A DNA stretch of 14,107 bases from an uncultured Collinsella sp. (GTDB lineage Bacteria; Actinomycetota; Coriobacteriia; Coriobacteriales; Coriobacteriaceae): the NCBI GenBank assembly GCA_900542125.1, contig UQMO01000062.1, positions 1 through 14,107 on the forward strand, in the 5' to 3' direction. The notes below the pieces were generated by a model, which searched no databases, had not been told where the DNA came from, and saw nothing but the letters and a program-made list of their open reading frames with translations. The position numbers were made by a program, and so were the translations under genes. Positions 1 to 7,416 of the stretch are shown here, piece by piece (position 1 is the stretch's first letter; the number at the start of each line of letters is the position of its first letter).

Positions 1-61
1 GTGGGAGGCCAGGGCGCCGCTGACCGGTGGACGGCACCGAGCCGTCTGATGACTTTAAGAA

Positions 62-91
62 GGGGGAGGCCTCGCGGCCTCCCCCTTTTTT
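62..91 (+). terminator. Rho-independent terminator of an upstream gene
   Basis: A perfect 10-bp G+C-rich stem (62-71 with 76-85) closes a TCGC loop and is followed directly by six T residues (86-91). It ends a transcript entering from the left. The tail of that upstream gene probably lies within the first ~50 bases: one frame is open from base 2 to a TGA at 47-49 and another closes at 21-23. Too little is visible to name it or choose the frame. Confidence 0.9.
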
Positions 92-105
92 GCGTTTACG
101 GGCTT

Positions 106-135
106 TTGTCTCACATAGTAGCTGTGTTTTATAAC
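106..135 (+). promoter_or_regulatory. Candidate upstream promoter of the acpS operon
   Basis: TTGTCT (106-111) and TATAAC (130-135) are separated by 18 bp, a reasonable match to a housekeeping sigma-70-type promoter. It lies just after the upstream terminator and before acpS. A second candidate lies 36 bp further on; either or both may be used. Confidence 0.4.
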
Positions 136-141
136 CCTCGT

Positions 142-171
142 TTGTCGCATCTTCTGCGAACGGGCTACAAT
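142..171 (+). promoter_or_regulatory. Candidate proximal promoter of the acpS operon
   Basis: TTGTCG (142-147) and TACAAT (166-171) are separated by 18 bp. Transcription would start near 178, giving a short leader with the GGAGGT ribosome binding site at 191-196. The position is good for driving the six-gene operon. It is inferred from consensus similarity only. Confidence 0.45.
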
Positions 172-200
172 AACTTAGTCTGTGCGATATGGAGGTGAAC

Positions 201-740
201 ATGGCTGAAGCTGGTATCGGCGTTGATATCGTCGAGATTTCCCGCATGAAATCAATTCTTGAAAAGACGCCGTCGTTTGCTCGGCGTGTGTTTACCGAAG
301 AAGAGCGTGCGTATTGCGATGCATCATCGCGTCCCGCTGCTCACTATGCGAGCCGCTTTGCTTCGCGCGAGGCGGTACTTAAAGCTCTCGGCACGGGTTT
401 TAGTCAAGGCGTGGGTCGCAAGGATGTTTCGGTTACGCGTGATAAACTCGGCAAACCGAAGGCGCTGCTTTCGGGCCGTGCTCTCGAGATCGCTCAAGAA
501 CTGGGTGTTGTTGAGGTCGCTCTTTCCATTACGCTTACAGGAGACTTGGCCGTTGCGAATGCCATCGCGATTACCGAAGATGCTCGGCCTAAGCCAAAAG
601 AGGAAAAGGTGAGCACCAAGAAACGCGTAGCGCAGACATTTAAAGAGGCTCGCTCTGTTTTAGATGAGCTTGAGCAGCTGCAGAATTCAGCATTGACGGA
701 GCACCTGGGCGATGCTTCGCAAGATACGCTAGGAGCATAG
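201..740 (+). CDS. acpS: Holo-[acyl-carrier-protein] synthase with a C-terminal extension
   Basis: This 179-residue protein transfers 4'-phosphopantetheine from CoA to the serine of acyl carrier protein, activating it for fatty acid synthesis. The N-terminus GVDIVEISRM carries the Mg-binding Asp9. The signature FASREAVLKALG gives Glu57 and Lys61, and the core closes with ALSITLTGDLAVANAIA near residue 123. The start at 201 is chosen because GGAGGT (191-196) sits five bases upstream; an in-frame ATG at 189 has no such site. AcpS is usually about 120-130 residues. Here residues ~127-179 form an extra, charged, lysine- and glutamate-rich tail, probably helical, with no domain I recognise. It is the first gene of a tightly packed operon, and its TAG abuts the ATG of nnr. 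The enzyme call is secure; the role of the tail is unknown. Confidence 0.93.
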   Translation: MAEAGIGVDIVEISRMKSILEKTPSFARRVFTEEERAYCDASSRPAAHYASRFASREAVLKALGTGFSQGVGRKDVSVTRDKLGKPKALLSGRALEIAQELGVVEVALSITLTGDLAVANAIAITEDARPKPKEEKVSTKKRVAQTFKEARSVLDELEQLQNSALTEHLGDASQDTLGA

Positions 741-2357
741 ATGAAACCGGTTTTGAGTACCGAAGAAGTCGTTCGTCTCGAGGATATCATCGAACGCGAA
801 GGGACTTCGAAGGCCGAGCTTATGGAGCTAGCGGGTGAGTTTGCCGCCAACGAGGTCTTGAAGCTCAATCCCGATCGGGTTCTCGTTCTGGTCGGTTTTG
901 GTAATAATGGCGGTGACGGTTGGGTTGCCGCCGATATCCTGAGCCATAAGGGTGTGGACGTGGATATCGTTTCTCCGGTTGAGCCGGATGAGATTCCTGC
1001 TGCTCTGGCACGTCATGTTGCTCGTCGTACTGCCGGCCGCGATGTGCACGTTTGCGTCGGCCCCTCGCGTGACGAACTCGAGGTTTTGATCGATAAGGCC
1101 GATGTTGTTGTCGATGCCATTTTTGGTACCGGTTTCCACGGAAATCTGCGTGCGCCGTTCTCCATCTGGATTCCTACGGTCAATGAATGCGCCGATTGTG
1201 TCGTATCCATTGATGTTCCCTCGGGCCTGAATGCCGAGACGGGCGTTGTTGATGACGACTGCATTCGTGCCGAGCATACGGTGACGATGATTGCGCCCAA
1301 GATTGGTCTGTATAGCGCTGATGGTCCTGAGTATGCTGGCGATTTGATCTGCGGCAATCTTTACGACCGTCTTGACGAGGTCATCGATGATGTCGACCAC
1401 GCCGCCGAGATTGTCGAGCCCGGTGACTTAGTTGATTACTTTGCCCCACTACCTACGAATATCGATAAGTATTCCCGTGGCTCTGTGCTTATTGTCGCCG
1501 GATCTGCGCAATATCCTGGTGCTGCCATTATGGCGGCCAAGTCTGCAGCTCGCGCGGGTGCTGGTTACGTGGCAGTCGCGGCTCCTGACGCCTGCGCCAA
1601 TCTTATTCGCATGGCACTTCCTTCGATTCCCGTCTTTGCTATTCCGTCTGATTCCCGCGGCTCCTTTGGCGCCGCTGCGCGCATGACTGTGTGCGAGATT
1701 GCAAAGAAGTACAGCTGTGTACTGTGCGGTCCCGGTATGACGACATCTGCCGGCGCTATGCAGGTGGTTTCGGGCTTGCTCGAGCTTGATGTGCCGCTTA
1801 TCTTGGACGCCGATGCACTCAACTGCCTTGCTAAGATTGCCATTGACGGTATTGATAGTAATCCCGAGATGTATCGTCGCGAACAGCCGTTGGTTATGAC
1901 GCCGCACTATCGTGAGCTTTCGCGTCTGGTTGCCGGTGACGAGGTGAACGACCTTGGTACCGCGATTGCGGCCGCGCAGAAGGTTGTCTGGGCTGCAGGC
2001 TCCGACAATCTGGTGGTCATTGCCAAGGGGCCGACGACGGCTATCTGTGGCGTTGAGCGTGTGCTGCTGCCGCTCTCGGGTCCGGCTTCTCTGGCAACTG
2101 CCGGTTCGGGTGATGTTCTCGCGGGTATTTTGGCCGGCACGCTTGCCACCATGCGCGACGAGATGGATCGTTGGGAGTTGCTGTATTCGTACGCCGTCGC
2201 ACTTCACAGCTACGCCGGTTTTGCCGCGGCGACGGAGTATGGTGAGAAGAGCGTCATCGCGACCGATCTTATCGACTTGATCGGTCCTGCCATGGAACTG
2301 GCGGCAAAGGATGCGCTCGAAGATCTGGGAATCATGGACGAAGGGTCGGATGACTAA
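741..2357 (+). CDS. nnr: Bifunctional NAD(P)H-hydrate epimerase / ADP-dependent NAD(P)H-hydrate dehydratase
   Basis: This 538-residue cytoplasmic repair enzyme restores hydrated, damaged NADH and NADPH. The N-terminal YjeF_N epimerase domain (about 1-225) interconverts the R and S hydrates. It shows GNNGGDG at 54-60, VDAIFGTG with Asp125, and SIDVPSG with Asp158. The C-terminal ribokinase-like dehydratase domain (about 229-525) uses ADP or ATP to dehydrate the S form. It shows GSVLIVAGSAQYPGAA, the DADALN segment, TPHYREL, and the anion-hole and catalytic motif GSGDVLAG with Asp458. Length and domain order fit the usual bacterial fusion. Start: AGGAG (731-735) precedes the ATG, which directly follows the acpS stop codon, so the two are probably translationally coupled. 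The acpS-nnr-alr order recurs in many bacteria and supports all three calls. Confidence 0.95.
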   Translation: MKPVLSTEEVVRLEDIIEREGTSKAELMELAGEFAANEVLKLNPDRVLVLVGFGNNGGDGWVAADILSHKGVDVDIVSPVEPDEIPAALARHVARRTAGRDVHVCVGPSRDELEVLIDKADVVVDAIFGTGFHGNLRAPFSIWIPTVNECADCVVSIDVPSGLNAETGVVDDDCIRAEHTVTMIAPKIGLYSADGPEYAGDLICGNLYDRLDEVIDDVDHAAEIVEPGDLVDYFAPLPTNIDKYSRGSVLIVAGSAQYPGAAIMAAKSAARAGAGYVAVAAPDACANLIRMALPSIPVFAIPSDSRGSFGAAARMTVCEIAKKYSCVLCGPGMTTSAGAMQVVSGLLELDVPLILDADALNCLAKIAIDGIDSNPEMYRREQPLVMTPHYRELSRLVAGDEVNDLGTAIAAAQKVVWAAGSDNLVVIAKGPTTAICGVERVLLPLSGPASLATAGSGDVLAGILAGTLATMRDEMDRWELLYSYAVALHSYAGFAAATEYGEKSVIATDLIDLIGPAMELAAKDALEDLGIMDEGSDD

Positions 2358-2359
2358 TC

Positions 2360-3505
2360 ATGAATAAAGCCGATTTGACGCGCTGGTCCTGGGTCGAGAT
2401 CGACCGCGGGGCGCTCCGTCGCAACACGAGGGCCTATAAGAACCTGCTGAATCCACGTCAGCGCCTGTGCTGCGTGGTCAAGGCCGATGCTTATGGTCAT
2501 GGAGCTGTTGAGTGCGCCAAGATCATGTATTCGGCCGGTGCCGACATGTTTGCCGTGGCGACGGTTAACGAGGGCGTTGAGCTCCGACAGAGCGGGATTA
2601 CGAAACCCATCCTCATCCTAAGCGAGCCGCCTATCGAGGCCATTCCGACGTTGCTCGAGTTTGATATCATGCCTTCGGTCTATACGTCTGACTTTGCTCT
2701 TGCGTATGGCGAATGCGCCGTCGCGGCGGGCAAAGTGGGCAAGTATCATCTCGCCATCGAGACGGGCATGAATCGTATCGGCGTTCACTACACACAGGTG
2801 CTCGACTTTGTCCGCGGTATAAATTTCCATCGCGGTATTCAGTGCGACGGCGTATTTACGCACTTCGCCACGGCCGATGAACCTTCGGGCTGGGACTACA
2901 AGCTGCAGTGTCAGCGCTTTACCGAGGCCGTTCAGGCCATTAAGGATGCGGGTTTTGAGTGCGGTATCGTGCACTGCGCCAACACGCCGTCCTCGATGCT
3001 CGACCCCTCGATGCATTTTGATATGATTCGCGCCGGCGTTGGCTTGTATGGCATGCAGCCGTGCGAGCTGAGTGGCCGCGTGATGCAGCTTGATCCCGTT
3101 ATGAGCGTCCATGCGCGCGTGACGCGCGTGGCACACCCTGCGATGGGTGAGGGCGTGGGCTACGGTTTTACCTACCGCGTACCGCGTACGCGCGTTCAGA
3201 TCTGTACGCTGCCGATCGGTTATGCCGATGGCCTATCGCGTACGCTTTCCAATCGTATGGATGTGCTGTATCGCGGCGAGCGCGTGCATCAGGTTGGCAA
3301 TATCTGCATGGACCAGTTTATGGTCGCCATTCAGTCCAACCCGGCACACGAGATTCCCGAGGCCGAGTATGGTGACGAGATGATCATCGTCGGCCGCGAT
3401 GGCGATGCCGAGATCACTATGGACGAGATGGCCCGACTGCGCGGAACGATTAACTACGAGGTCGCCTGCGGCTTTGGCATGCGTCTCGACAAGGTCTACG
3501 TGTAG
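2360..3505 (+). CDS. alr: Alanine racemase
   Basis: This 381-residue PLP-dependent racemase makes D-alanine from L-alanine for peptidoglycan. The PLP lysine is Lys41 in VVKADAYGHG, the family signature near the N-terminus. The second catalytic base is the tyrosine of the GYG motif (Tyr268), followed by PIGYADG and the CMDQFMV motif around 316-322. The length is typical, with a TIM-barrel N-terminal part and a beta C-terminal domain. The ATG lies two bases after the nnr stop, with only a weak site (AAGGGT, 2341-2346), so expression may depend on coupling to nnr. It is functionally linked to the MurB wall-synthesis gene further along, but is transcribed separately from it. The call is secure. 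Confidence 0.96.
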   Translation: MNKADLTRWSWVEIDRGALRRNTRAYKNLLNPRQRLCCVVKADAYGHGAVECAKIMYSAGADMFAVATVNEGVELRQSGITKPILILSEPPIEAIPTLLEFDIMPSVYTSDFALAYGECAVAAGKVGKYHLAIETGMNRIGVHYTQVLDFVRGINFHRGIQCDGVFTHFATADEPSGWDYKLQCQRFTEAVQAIKDAGFECGIVHCANTPSSMLDPSMHFDMIRAGVGLYGMQPCELSGRVMQLDPVMSVHARVTRVAHPAMGEGVGYGFTYRVPRTRVQICTLPIGYADGLSRTLSNRMDVLYRGERVHQVGNICMDQFMVAIQSNPAHEIPEAEYGDEMIIVGRDGDAEITMDEMARLRGTINYEVACGFGMRLDKVYV

Positions 3506-3513
3506 GAGCCGCT

Positions 3514-4134
3514 ATGGGCGTCATGCACATTCCCGGTCATAGCCATCAGGCGCCACGTGAGGTCGCACTCGAGGAGATTGAGGCCGTTCTGGGCGATTGT
3601 CACCTCTGCCAGCTCTACCAGTCGCGTCACAATATCGTGTTTGGCGTGGGAAACCCCCGCGCTCGCGTCATGTTTATCGGTGAGGCGCCGGGTCGCAACG
3701 AGGATTTGCAGGGCGAGCCCTTTGTGGGGGCGGCAGGCGAGGATCTCAACGGCATTTTGTCGCTGGCGGGGCTCAAACGCGAAGACGTCTACATTGCCAA
3801 CGTGCTTAAGTGCCGCCCGCCGGGAAACCGCAATCCGCGTCCCGAGGAAGTGCTGGCTTGCTCGCCGTTTTTGCGTGAGCAGATTCGAAGCATCTGGCCT
3901 GATATTATCGTGACGCTCGGCAACCCCGCGACGCACTTTGTGCTTAAGACCGAGATTGGCATTACTAAGCTGCGCGGCAGGTTCCACCAGATGGGGCATT
4001 TTGTAGTAATGCCCACTTTTCATCCGGCAGCAGCGCTGCGCAATCCGGCGTGGCAGGAGCTGCTGGAGGAAGACTTTAAGATGCTGGGCGATTATCTGGA
4101 GCGACATCCCGCACCAGAGGACGCCTCGGAATAA
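3514..4134 (+). CDS. Family 4 (Fe-S) uracil-DNA glycosylase
   Basis: This 206-residue enzyme removes uracil from DNA to start base excision repair. Motif 1 is GEAPGRNED at 56-64, followed by GEPFVGAAG, and motif 2 is FHPAA with His170. Four cysteines (29, 32, 100, 116) have the spacing expected for the [4Fe-4S] cluster of family 4 enzymes (CxxC, then two cysteines 16 apart). GEAPG rather than the family 1 GQDPYH motif, together with these cysteines, places it in family 4 (UDGa). Start: the overlapping TAGGAG of the alr stop region (3503-3508) serves as ribosome binding site for ATG 3514. A second in-frame ATG at 3523 is possible. Its place between cell-wall and tRNA-modification genes suggests simple housekeeping co-expression. 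Confidence 0.92.
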   Translation: MGVMHIPGHSHQAPREVALEEIEAVLGDCHLCQLYQSRHNIVFGVGNPRARVMFIGEAPGRNEDLQGEPFVGAAGEDLNGILSLAGLKREDVYIANVLKCRPPGNRNPRPEEVLACSPFLREQIRSIWPDIIVTLGNPATHFVLKTEIGITKLRGRFHQMGHFVVMPTFHPAAALRNPAWQELLEEDFKMLGDYLERHPAPEDASE

Positions 4135-4146
4135 TAAGGAGCATAT

Positions 4147-4653
4147 ATGTCCCTGGAGCGCCTGGGGGTAGGTACTTACAAAACGACTTGCGCTGCCGAT
4201 ACGGAGTACTTTGGCGAGCTAATTGCACCGTGCCTTGAGGACGGCGATGTGCTCATCCTGACCGGTGGCCTGGGAGTGGGCAAAACTCACTTTACCAAGG
4301 GCGTCTCGCGCGGGCTGGGCGATGGGCATATGGTTACGAGTCCTACGTTTGCGCTCATGGCCGTTCACGATCAAGGTCGTATTCCGCTGTTTCACTTTGA
4401 TCTATACCGCCTGGAGCATGCCTACGAGCTCGAGGATACGGGCATTTTCGATGTGCTGGGCTATGAGGGTGCTTGCCTGCTGGAATGGGGCGAACAATTT
4501 CAGGACGAGCTGACGGATGAGTATCTTTCGGTGACGCTCAGGCGTGATGAGGGCGACAGCGATGTGCGAACGATAACACTTGAGGCGCACGGTGACCGCG
4601 CAATGGAGCTTTCCCATTTGATTGATAAGGCTGTACAAGATGAGCTTGCATAA
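4147..4653 (+). CDS. tsaE: tRNA t6A37 biosynthesis ATPase TsaE
   Basis: This 168-residue P-loop ATPase is needed with TsaB and TsaD to make N6-threonylcarbamoyladenosine at position 37 of ANN-decoding tRNAs. Its ATPase activity resets the TsaBD complex. It carries the Walker A motif GGLGVGKT (40-47), SPTF (65-68), HFDLYRL (83-89) and the family's EWG segment (113-115), all in standard order and at standard length. The ATG follows AAGGAG (4136-4141). The gene's last 14 bases overlap the start of the next gene, the tsaB-rimI-tsaD fusion, so the two partners are probably made in a coupled, balanced way. TsaC, which supplies threonylcarbamoyl-AMP, is not in this window. Confidence 0.95.
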   Translation: MSLERLGVGTYKTTCAADTEYFGELIAPCLEDGDVLILTGGLGVGKTHFTKGVSRGLGDGHMVTSPTFALMAVHDQGRIPLFHFDLYRLEHAYELEDTGIFDVLGYEGACLLEWGEQFQDELTDEYLSVTLRRDEGDSDVRTITLEAHGDRAMELSHLIDKAVQDELA

Positions 4654-7024
4654 CGACAACGCGCTGGTGGTGGCGCTCGATACCTCGACCGACATGCTTG
4701 CCTGCGCGGCAAGCTGGATTGATGGGCAGACGGGCGAGACGAAGCTCGTGAGCGGCGACCACATGTGTCGCCGTCACGCCAACGTTGAGCTCGTGAATAC
4801 CGTTGATGGCGTGCTGGCTCAAACCGGTCTGGATCGCAGCGATGTTGGTTGCTACGTGGTCGGCCGCGGTCCGGGGTCGTTTACGGGTGTGCGCATCGGC
4901 ATCTCCACTGCCAAGGGCCTCGCACGTGGTGCCAATGTTCCGCTGCTGGGCGTGTCGACGCTCGACGCTTGCGCTTGGACGGCGTGGAAGGCTGGCGTGC
5001 GCGGCAAGCTTGGTATCTTGGCCGATGCTATGCGCGGTGAGGTATATCCGGCGCTGTATATGCTGGCCGATGAGGGCCCCGAGCGTCAATTTGAGCGCGA
5101 ACACGTGGTCAAGGCCGCCGTGGCGCTCGATGAGTGGCGCCAAGCAGCGGACTGGGACCAGGTTCAGCTGACCGGTGACGGTCTCGTGCGCTATGGCAAG
5201 CTGCTGGGTGAGGACGAGACCGCCCGCTGCGTGGAGTGCGACCTGTGGTGGCCTTCGGGCGAGGGCTTGCTGCTCGCGCACGCTGCGGGTGACGGCGATC
5301 CGGCCCGCGTCCTGCCGATTTACACGCGCCTTTCGGATGCCGAGGAAAACGAGCGCAAGCGTCTTGGTCTTGCTGAGAGTGCACAGAGCGAAATTACGGG
5401 CGTTGCCGATGAGCTCGCCGGTCGTCATCTGCAGTTCCGTCCCATGGGCGCGGCGGATGCCGAGGGCGCGAGCGCGCTGGAGGCTGCCTGCTTTGAAGGT
5501 GCCGGACACGAGGCGTGGACGCCGGGCATGTTCCTGTCCGAACTGGGCGAGGACGTCGCTGCGCCGCGTAGTTGGTGGGTGGCACACGACGATGGCAAGC
5601 TGCTGGGCCTTGCCGGCGGTATGGTCGTGGACGGTGATGTGCAGATTCTGGATGTCGCCGTCGACCCGGCACATCGCCGTGAGGGCATTGCCCGCAAGCT
5701 GCTGTCGCACGTGAGCTATGATGCCCAGATGCTCGGCTGCACCACGGCTTCGCTCGAGGTTGAGGACGGCAACGAGGGCGCGATTGCGCTCTATGCCGCT
5801 CTGGGCTTTACCGAGGTGGGTCGTCGTCGTGGCTACTACGGTGTCGGCAAAGACGCCATCGTCATGACGGCCCCACTTCCCCTCGTACTTCCGGTCGATA
5901 ACGCCTCGCCCGAGCCGACGGCGGCAGAGCAGCGCGTATGGCCGCTGCCTGCGCCTGGGCGCTCCGAGGGGGAGCGTGCCGAAATTGAGCGCCGCCGCCT
6001 AGTGCTCGCTATCGAGAGCTCCTGCGACGAGACGGCCGTGGCGATTATCGATGCGGATGGCAATATGCTGGCCAACCAGGTGTCGACACAGATTGATTTT
6101 CACGCCCGCTTTGGCGGCGTGGTGCCCGAGATCGCCTCGCGCAAACACGTTGAGGTGATTGTGAGTGTCGTGGATGCGGCGCTCGAGGATGCCGCAGCAT
6201 CGCTTGGTCTTGAGGGTGGAGCCATCGCGCCGAGCGAACTCGCCGCTGTTGGCGTGACGCAGGGTCCGGGCCTGGTGGGTGCTCTGGTAGTGGGCGTCGC
6301 CTTCGCCAAGGGCTTTGCCTATGCCGCCGGCAAGCCGCTCGTGTGCGTCAACCATCTGGAGGGCCATCTGTTCGCCAACCTGCTGGCGCAGCCCGATCTC
6401 AGGCCGCAGTTTATCTTCACGCTCGTCTCGGGCGGTCATACCATGCTCGTGCACGTGAAGGCATGGGGCGACTACGAGGTACTTGGTGAGACACTCGACG
6501 ATGCTGTGGGCGAGGCCTTCGACAAGGTAGCCAAGGCGTTGGGTCTGGGCTATCCCGGTGGCCCCATCATCTCCAAGCTGGCCGAGACGGGCAACCCCCG
6601 CGCGATCGATTTTCCTCGCGCGCTTAACAGCAGGGGAGACTATCGTTTCTCGCTTTCGGGTCTTAAAACGGCCGTGACGCTCTACATCGAGCAGGAGACC
6701 AAGGCCGGGCGCACGATTCACCTGCCCGATCTGGCGGCTTCGTTTGAGGCAGCCGTCTTTGACGTTCAGTACAAGAAGGCCAAAAACGCCCTGCATGCCA
6801 CCGGATGCAAGGAATACTGCATCGGCGGCGGCGTCTCGGCTAATCCGCATCTGCGCGAGATGATGATCAAGAAGCTTGGGCGTCAGGGGATCCGCGTAAC
6901 GGTGCCACCGCTTTCGGCGTGCACCGATAACGCAGCCATGATCGCAGAGGTCGCCCGCCGTAAATTCGACCGAGGCGAAATCTCGCCGTTCGACGTCGAT
7001 GCCGATCCAAACATGACGCTGTAG
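4640..7024 (+). CDS. tsaD: TsaB-RimI-TsaD triple fusion: t6A37 transferase and ribosomal alanine N-acetyltransferase
   Basis: One 794-residue chain carries three domains usually encoded separately. Residues ~1-220 are TsaB, the partner subunit, with ALDTST near the start and GRGPGSFTGVRIG at 75-87. Residues ~264-411 are a GNAT acetyltransferase of the RimI type (S18 N-terminal alanine acetylation). It has the acetyl-CoA loop in VDPAHRREGIARKLL and the LEVEDGNEGAIALYAALGF segment followed by GYY. Residues ~454-794 are full-length TsaD, the threonylcarbamoyl transferase. It has ESSCDET, metal-binding histidines 572 and 576 (NHLEGH), SGGHT, GGGVSANPHL and Asp763 in CTDNAAM. Linkers of about 40 residues separate the domains. 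ATG 4640 is preferred over TTG 4622 because AAGG lies at 4627-4630 and the N-terminus then fits TsaB. No frameshift or internal stop is present. All three activities look intact, but RimI substrate specificity is inferred. Confidence 0.94.
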   Translation: MSLHNDNALVVALDTSTDMLACAASWIDGQTGETKLVSGDHMCRRHANVELVNTVDGVLAQTGLDRSDVGCYVVGRGPGSFTGVRIGISTAKGLARGANVPLLGVSTLDACAWTAWKAGVRGKLGILADAMRGEVYPALYMLADEGPERQFEREHVVKAAVALDEWRQAADWDQVQLTGDGLVRYGKLLGEDETARCVECDLWWPSGEGLLLAHAAGDGDPARVLPIYTRLSDAEENERKRLGLAESAQSEITGVADELAGRHLQFRPMGAADAEGASALEAACFEGAGHEAWTPGMFLSELGEDVAAPRSWWVAHDDGKLLGLAGGMVVDGDVQILDVAVDPAHRREGIARKLLSHVSYDAQMLGCTTASLEVEDGNEGAIALYAALGFTEVGRRRGYYGVGKDAIVMTAPLPLVLPVDNASPEPTAAEQRVWPLPAPGRSEGERAEIERRRLVLAIESSCDETAVAIIDADGNMLANQVSTQIDFHARFGGVVPEIASRKHVEVIVSVVDAALEDAAASLGLEGGAIAPSELAAVGVTQGPGLVGALVVGVAFAKGFAYAAGKPLVCVNHLEGHLFANLLAQPDLRPQFIFTLVSGGHTMLVHVKAWGDYEVLGETLDDAVGEAFDKVAKALGLGYPGGPIISKLAETGNPRAIDFPRALNSRGDYRFSLSGLKTAVTLYIEQETKAGRTIHLPDLAASFEAAVFDVQYKKAKNALHATGCKEYCIGGGVSANPHLREMMIKKLGRQGIRVTVPPLSACTDNAAMIAEVARRKFDRGEISPFDVDADPNMTL

Positions 7025-7105
7025 TCGTACGGGCGCGGTCCCCGGCGCTGCCCGGGCGCCAACGGCCGCATATGAACTTTCCTGCTCTACAGTCCTGCGC
7101 AAGAC

Positions 7106-7131
7106 GAAGGCCACATTAAGTGGCCTTCTTT
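7106..7131 (+). terminator. Rho-independent terminator of the acpS-tsaD operon
   Basis: A perfect 9-bp stem (7106-7114 GAAGGCCAC with 7120-7128) around a 5-nt loop is followed by TTT. It lies 82 bases after the tsaD stop and is the likely end of the six-gene operon. The T-tract is short, so leakage to the second terminator downstream is plausible. Confidence 0.8.
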
Positions 7132-7232
7132 GCGTGCGGAACTCGCGACCAACCTTATGCCTCGCCCGCAGTCCCGGACCTTCCGGGTTCAAAGCGCGAT
7201 ACACCGGACTGGTTGTCTGATATAAAGATGGC

Positions 7233-7259
7233 GAAGGCCCCTTTCGGGGCCTTCTTTTT
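7233..7259 (+). terminator. Second strong terminator, same GAAGGCC stem start
   Basis: A perfect 9-bp stem (GAAGGCCCC 7233-7241 with 7246-7254) around a TTTC loop is followed by five T residues (7255-7259). Its stem base, GAAGGCC/GGCCTTC, is the same as in the terminator 100 bases upstream. It backs up termination from tsaD. It may originally have been the shared terminator between tsaD and convergent murB, because a decayed murB-like stop codon overlaps its T-tract. Confidence 0.88.
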
Positions 7260-7292
7260 AAATAAAATTATCGACTCCGTGGACTTCGGTTT
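7258..7292 (-). pseudogene. Degenerate copy of the murB 3' end
   Basis: Reading the minus strand, this segment encodes KTEVHGVDNFI then TAA, against QPEVHRVGEFL then TAG at the true murB end (7981-7947). The stop codon and the exact shared 11-mer GTGGACTTCGG are the same distance apart in both copies, with no gap. I count 25 identical bases of 35. It is a direct repeat of the murB terminus on the other side of the orphan gene. Only about ten codons are recognisable, so chance similarity remains possible. Confidence 0.4.
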
Positions 7293-7416
7293 TGGAATTT
7301 GGAGCCGACGGCTCATCAAAGTGGAAAATGAAATATAACCTAGCTGCAATAATCGCCTTGTTGCGAACTCGAACTGATCATGTAGATCTAAAATAGTCGC
7401 AATATACAATTGTCGT

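Larger units (their letters stand above)
7025..7416. other. Intergenic region after tsaD with two terminators and AT-rich DNA
   Basis: This stretch has no convincing gene. It holds two strong hairpin terminators (listed separately), a G+C-rich imperfect hairpin at 7044-7060, and small hairpins at 7173-7187 (CCCGGA/TCCGGG) and 7302-7314 (GAGCC/GGCTC). From about 7255 the DNA becomes markedly AT-richer than the operon. Several loose -10-like hexamers (TAAAAT at 7389-7394, TACAAT at 7405-7410) precede the orphan gene, but none has a good -35. A degenerate copy of the murB 3' end lies at 7258-7292. The 100 bases between the terminators could in principle hold a small RNA, but I see no promoter for one. 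Confidence 0.6.

Noticed and set aside
1..198. A 65-codon frame starting GTG at base 1
   Set aside because: It runs straight through the 62-91 terminator and the acpS promoter region, with no coding character.
1449..2207. A 252-codon frame antisense to nnr
   Set aside because: It is a shadow of the well-supported nnr frame, with basic, low-information composition and no start signals.
7173..7200. tRNA-like GGGTTCAAAGC segment after a small hairpin
   Set aside because: The T-arm stem does not pair (two mismatches of five) and no acceptor or anticodon stem can be formed around it.
7120..7409. Short frames on both strands over the tsaD-orphan gap (7120-7338 plus, 7155-7409 minus)
   Set aside because: Both cross the 7233-7259 terminator hairpin, lack ribosome binding sites and show no family motifs.
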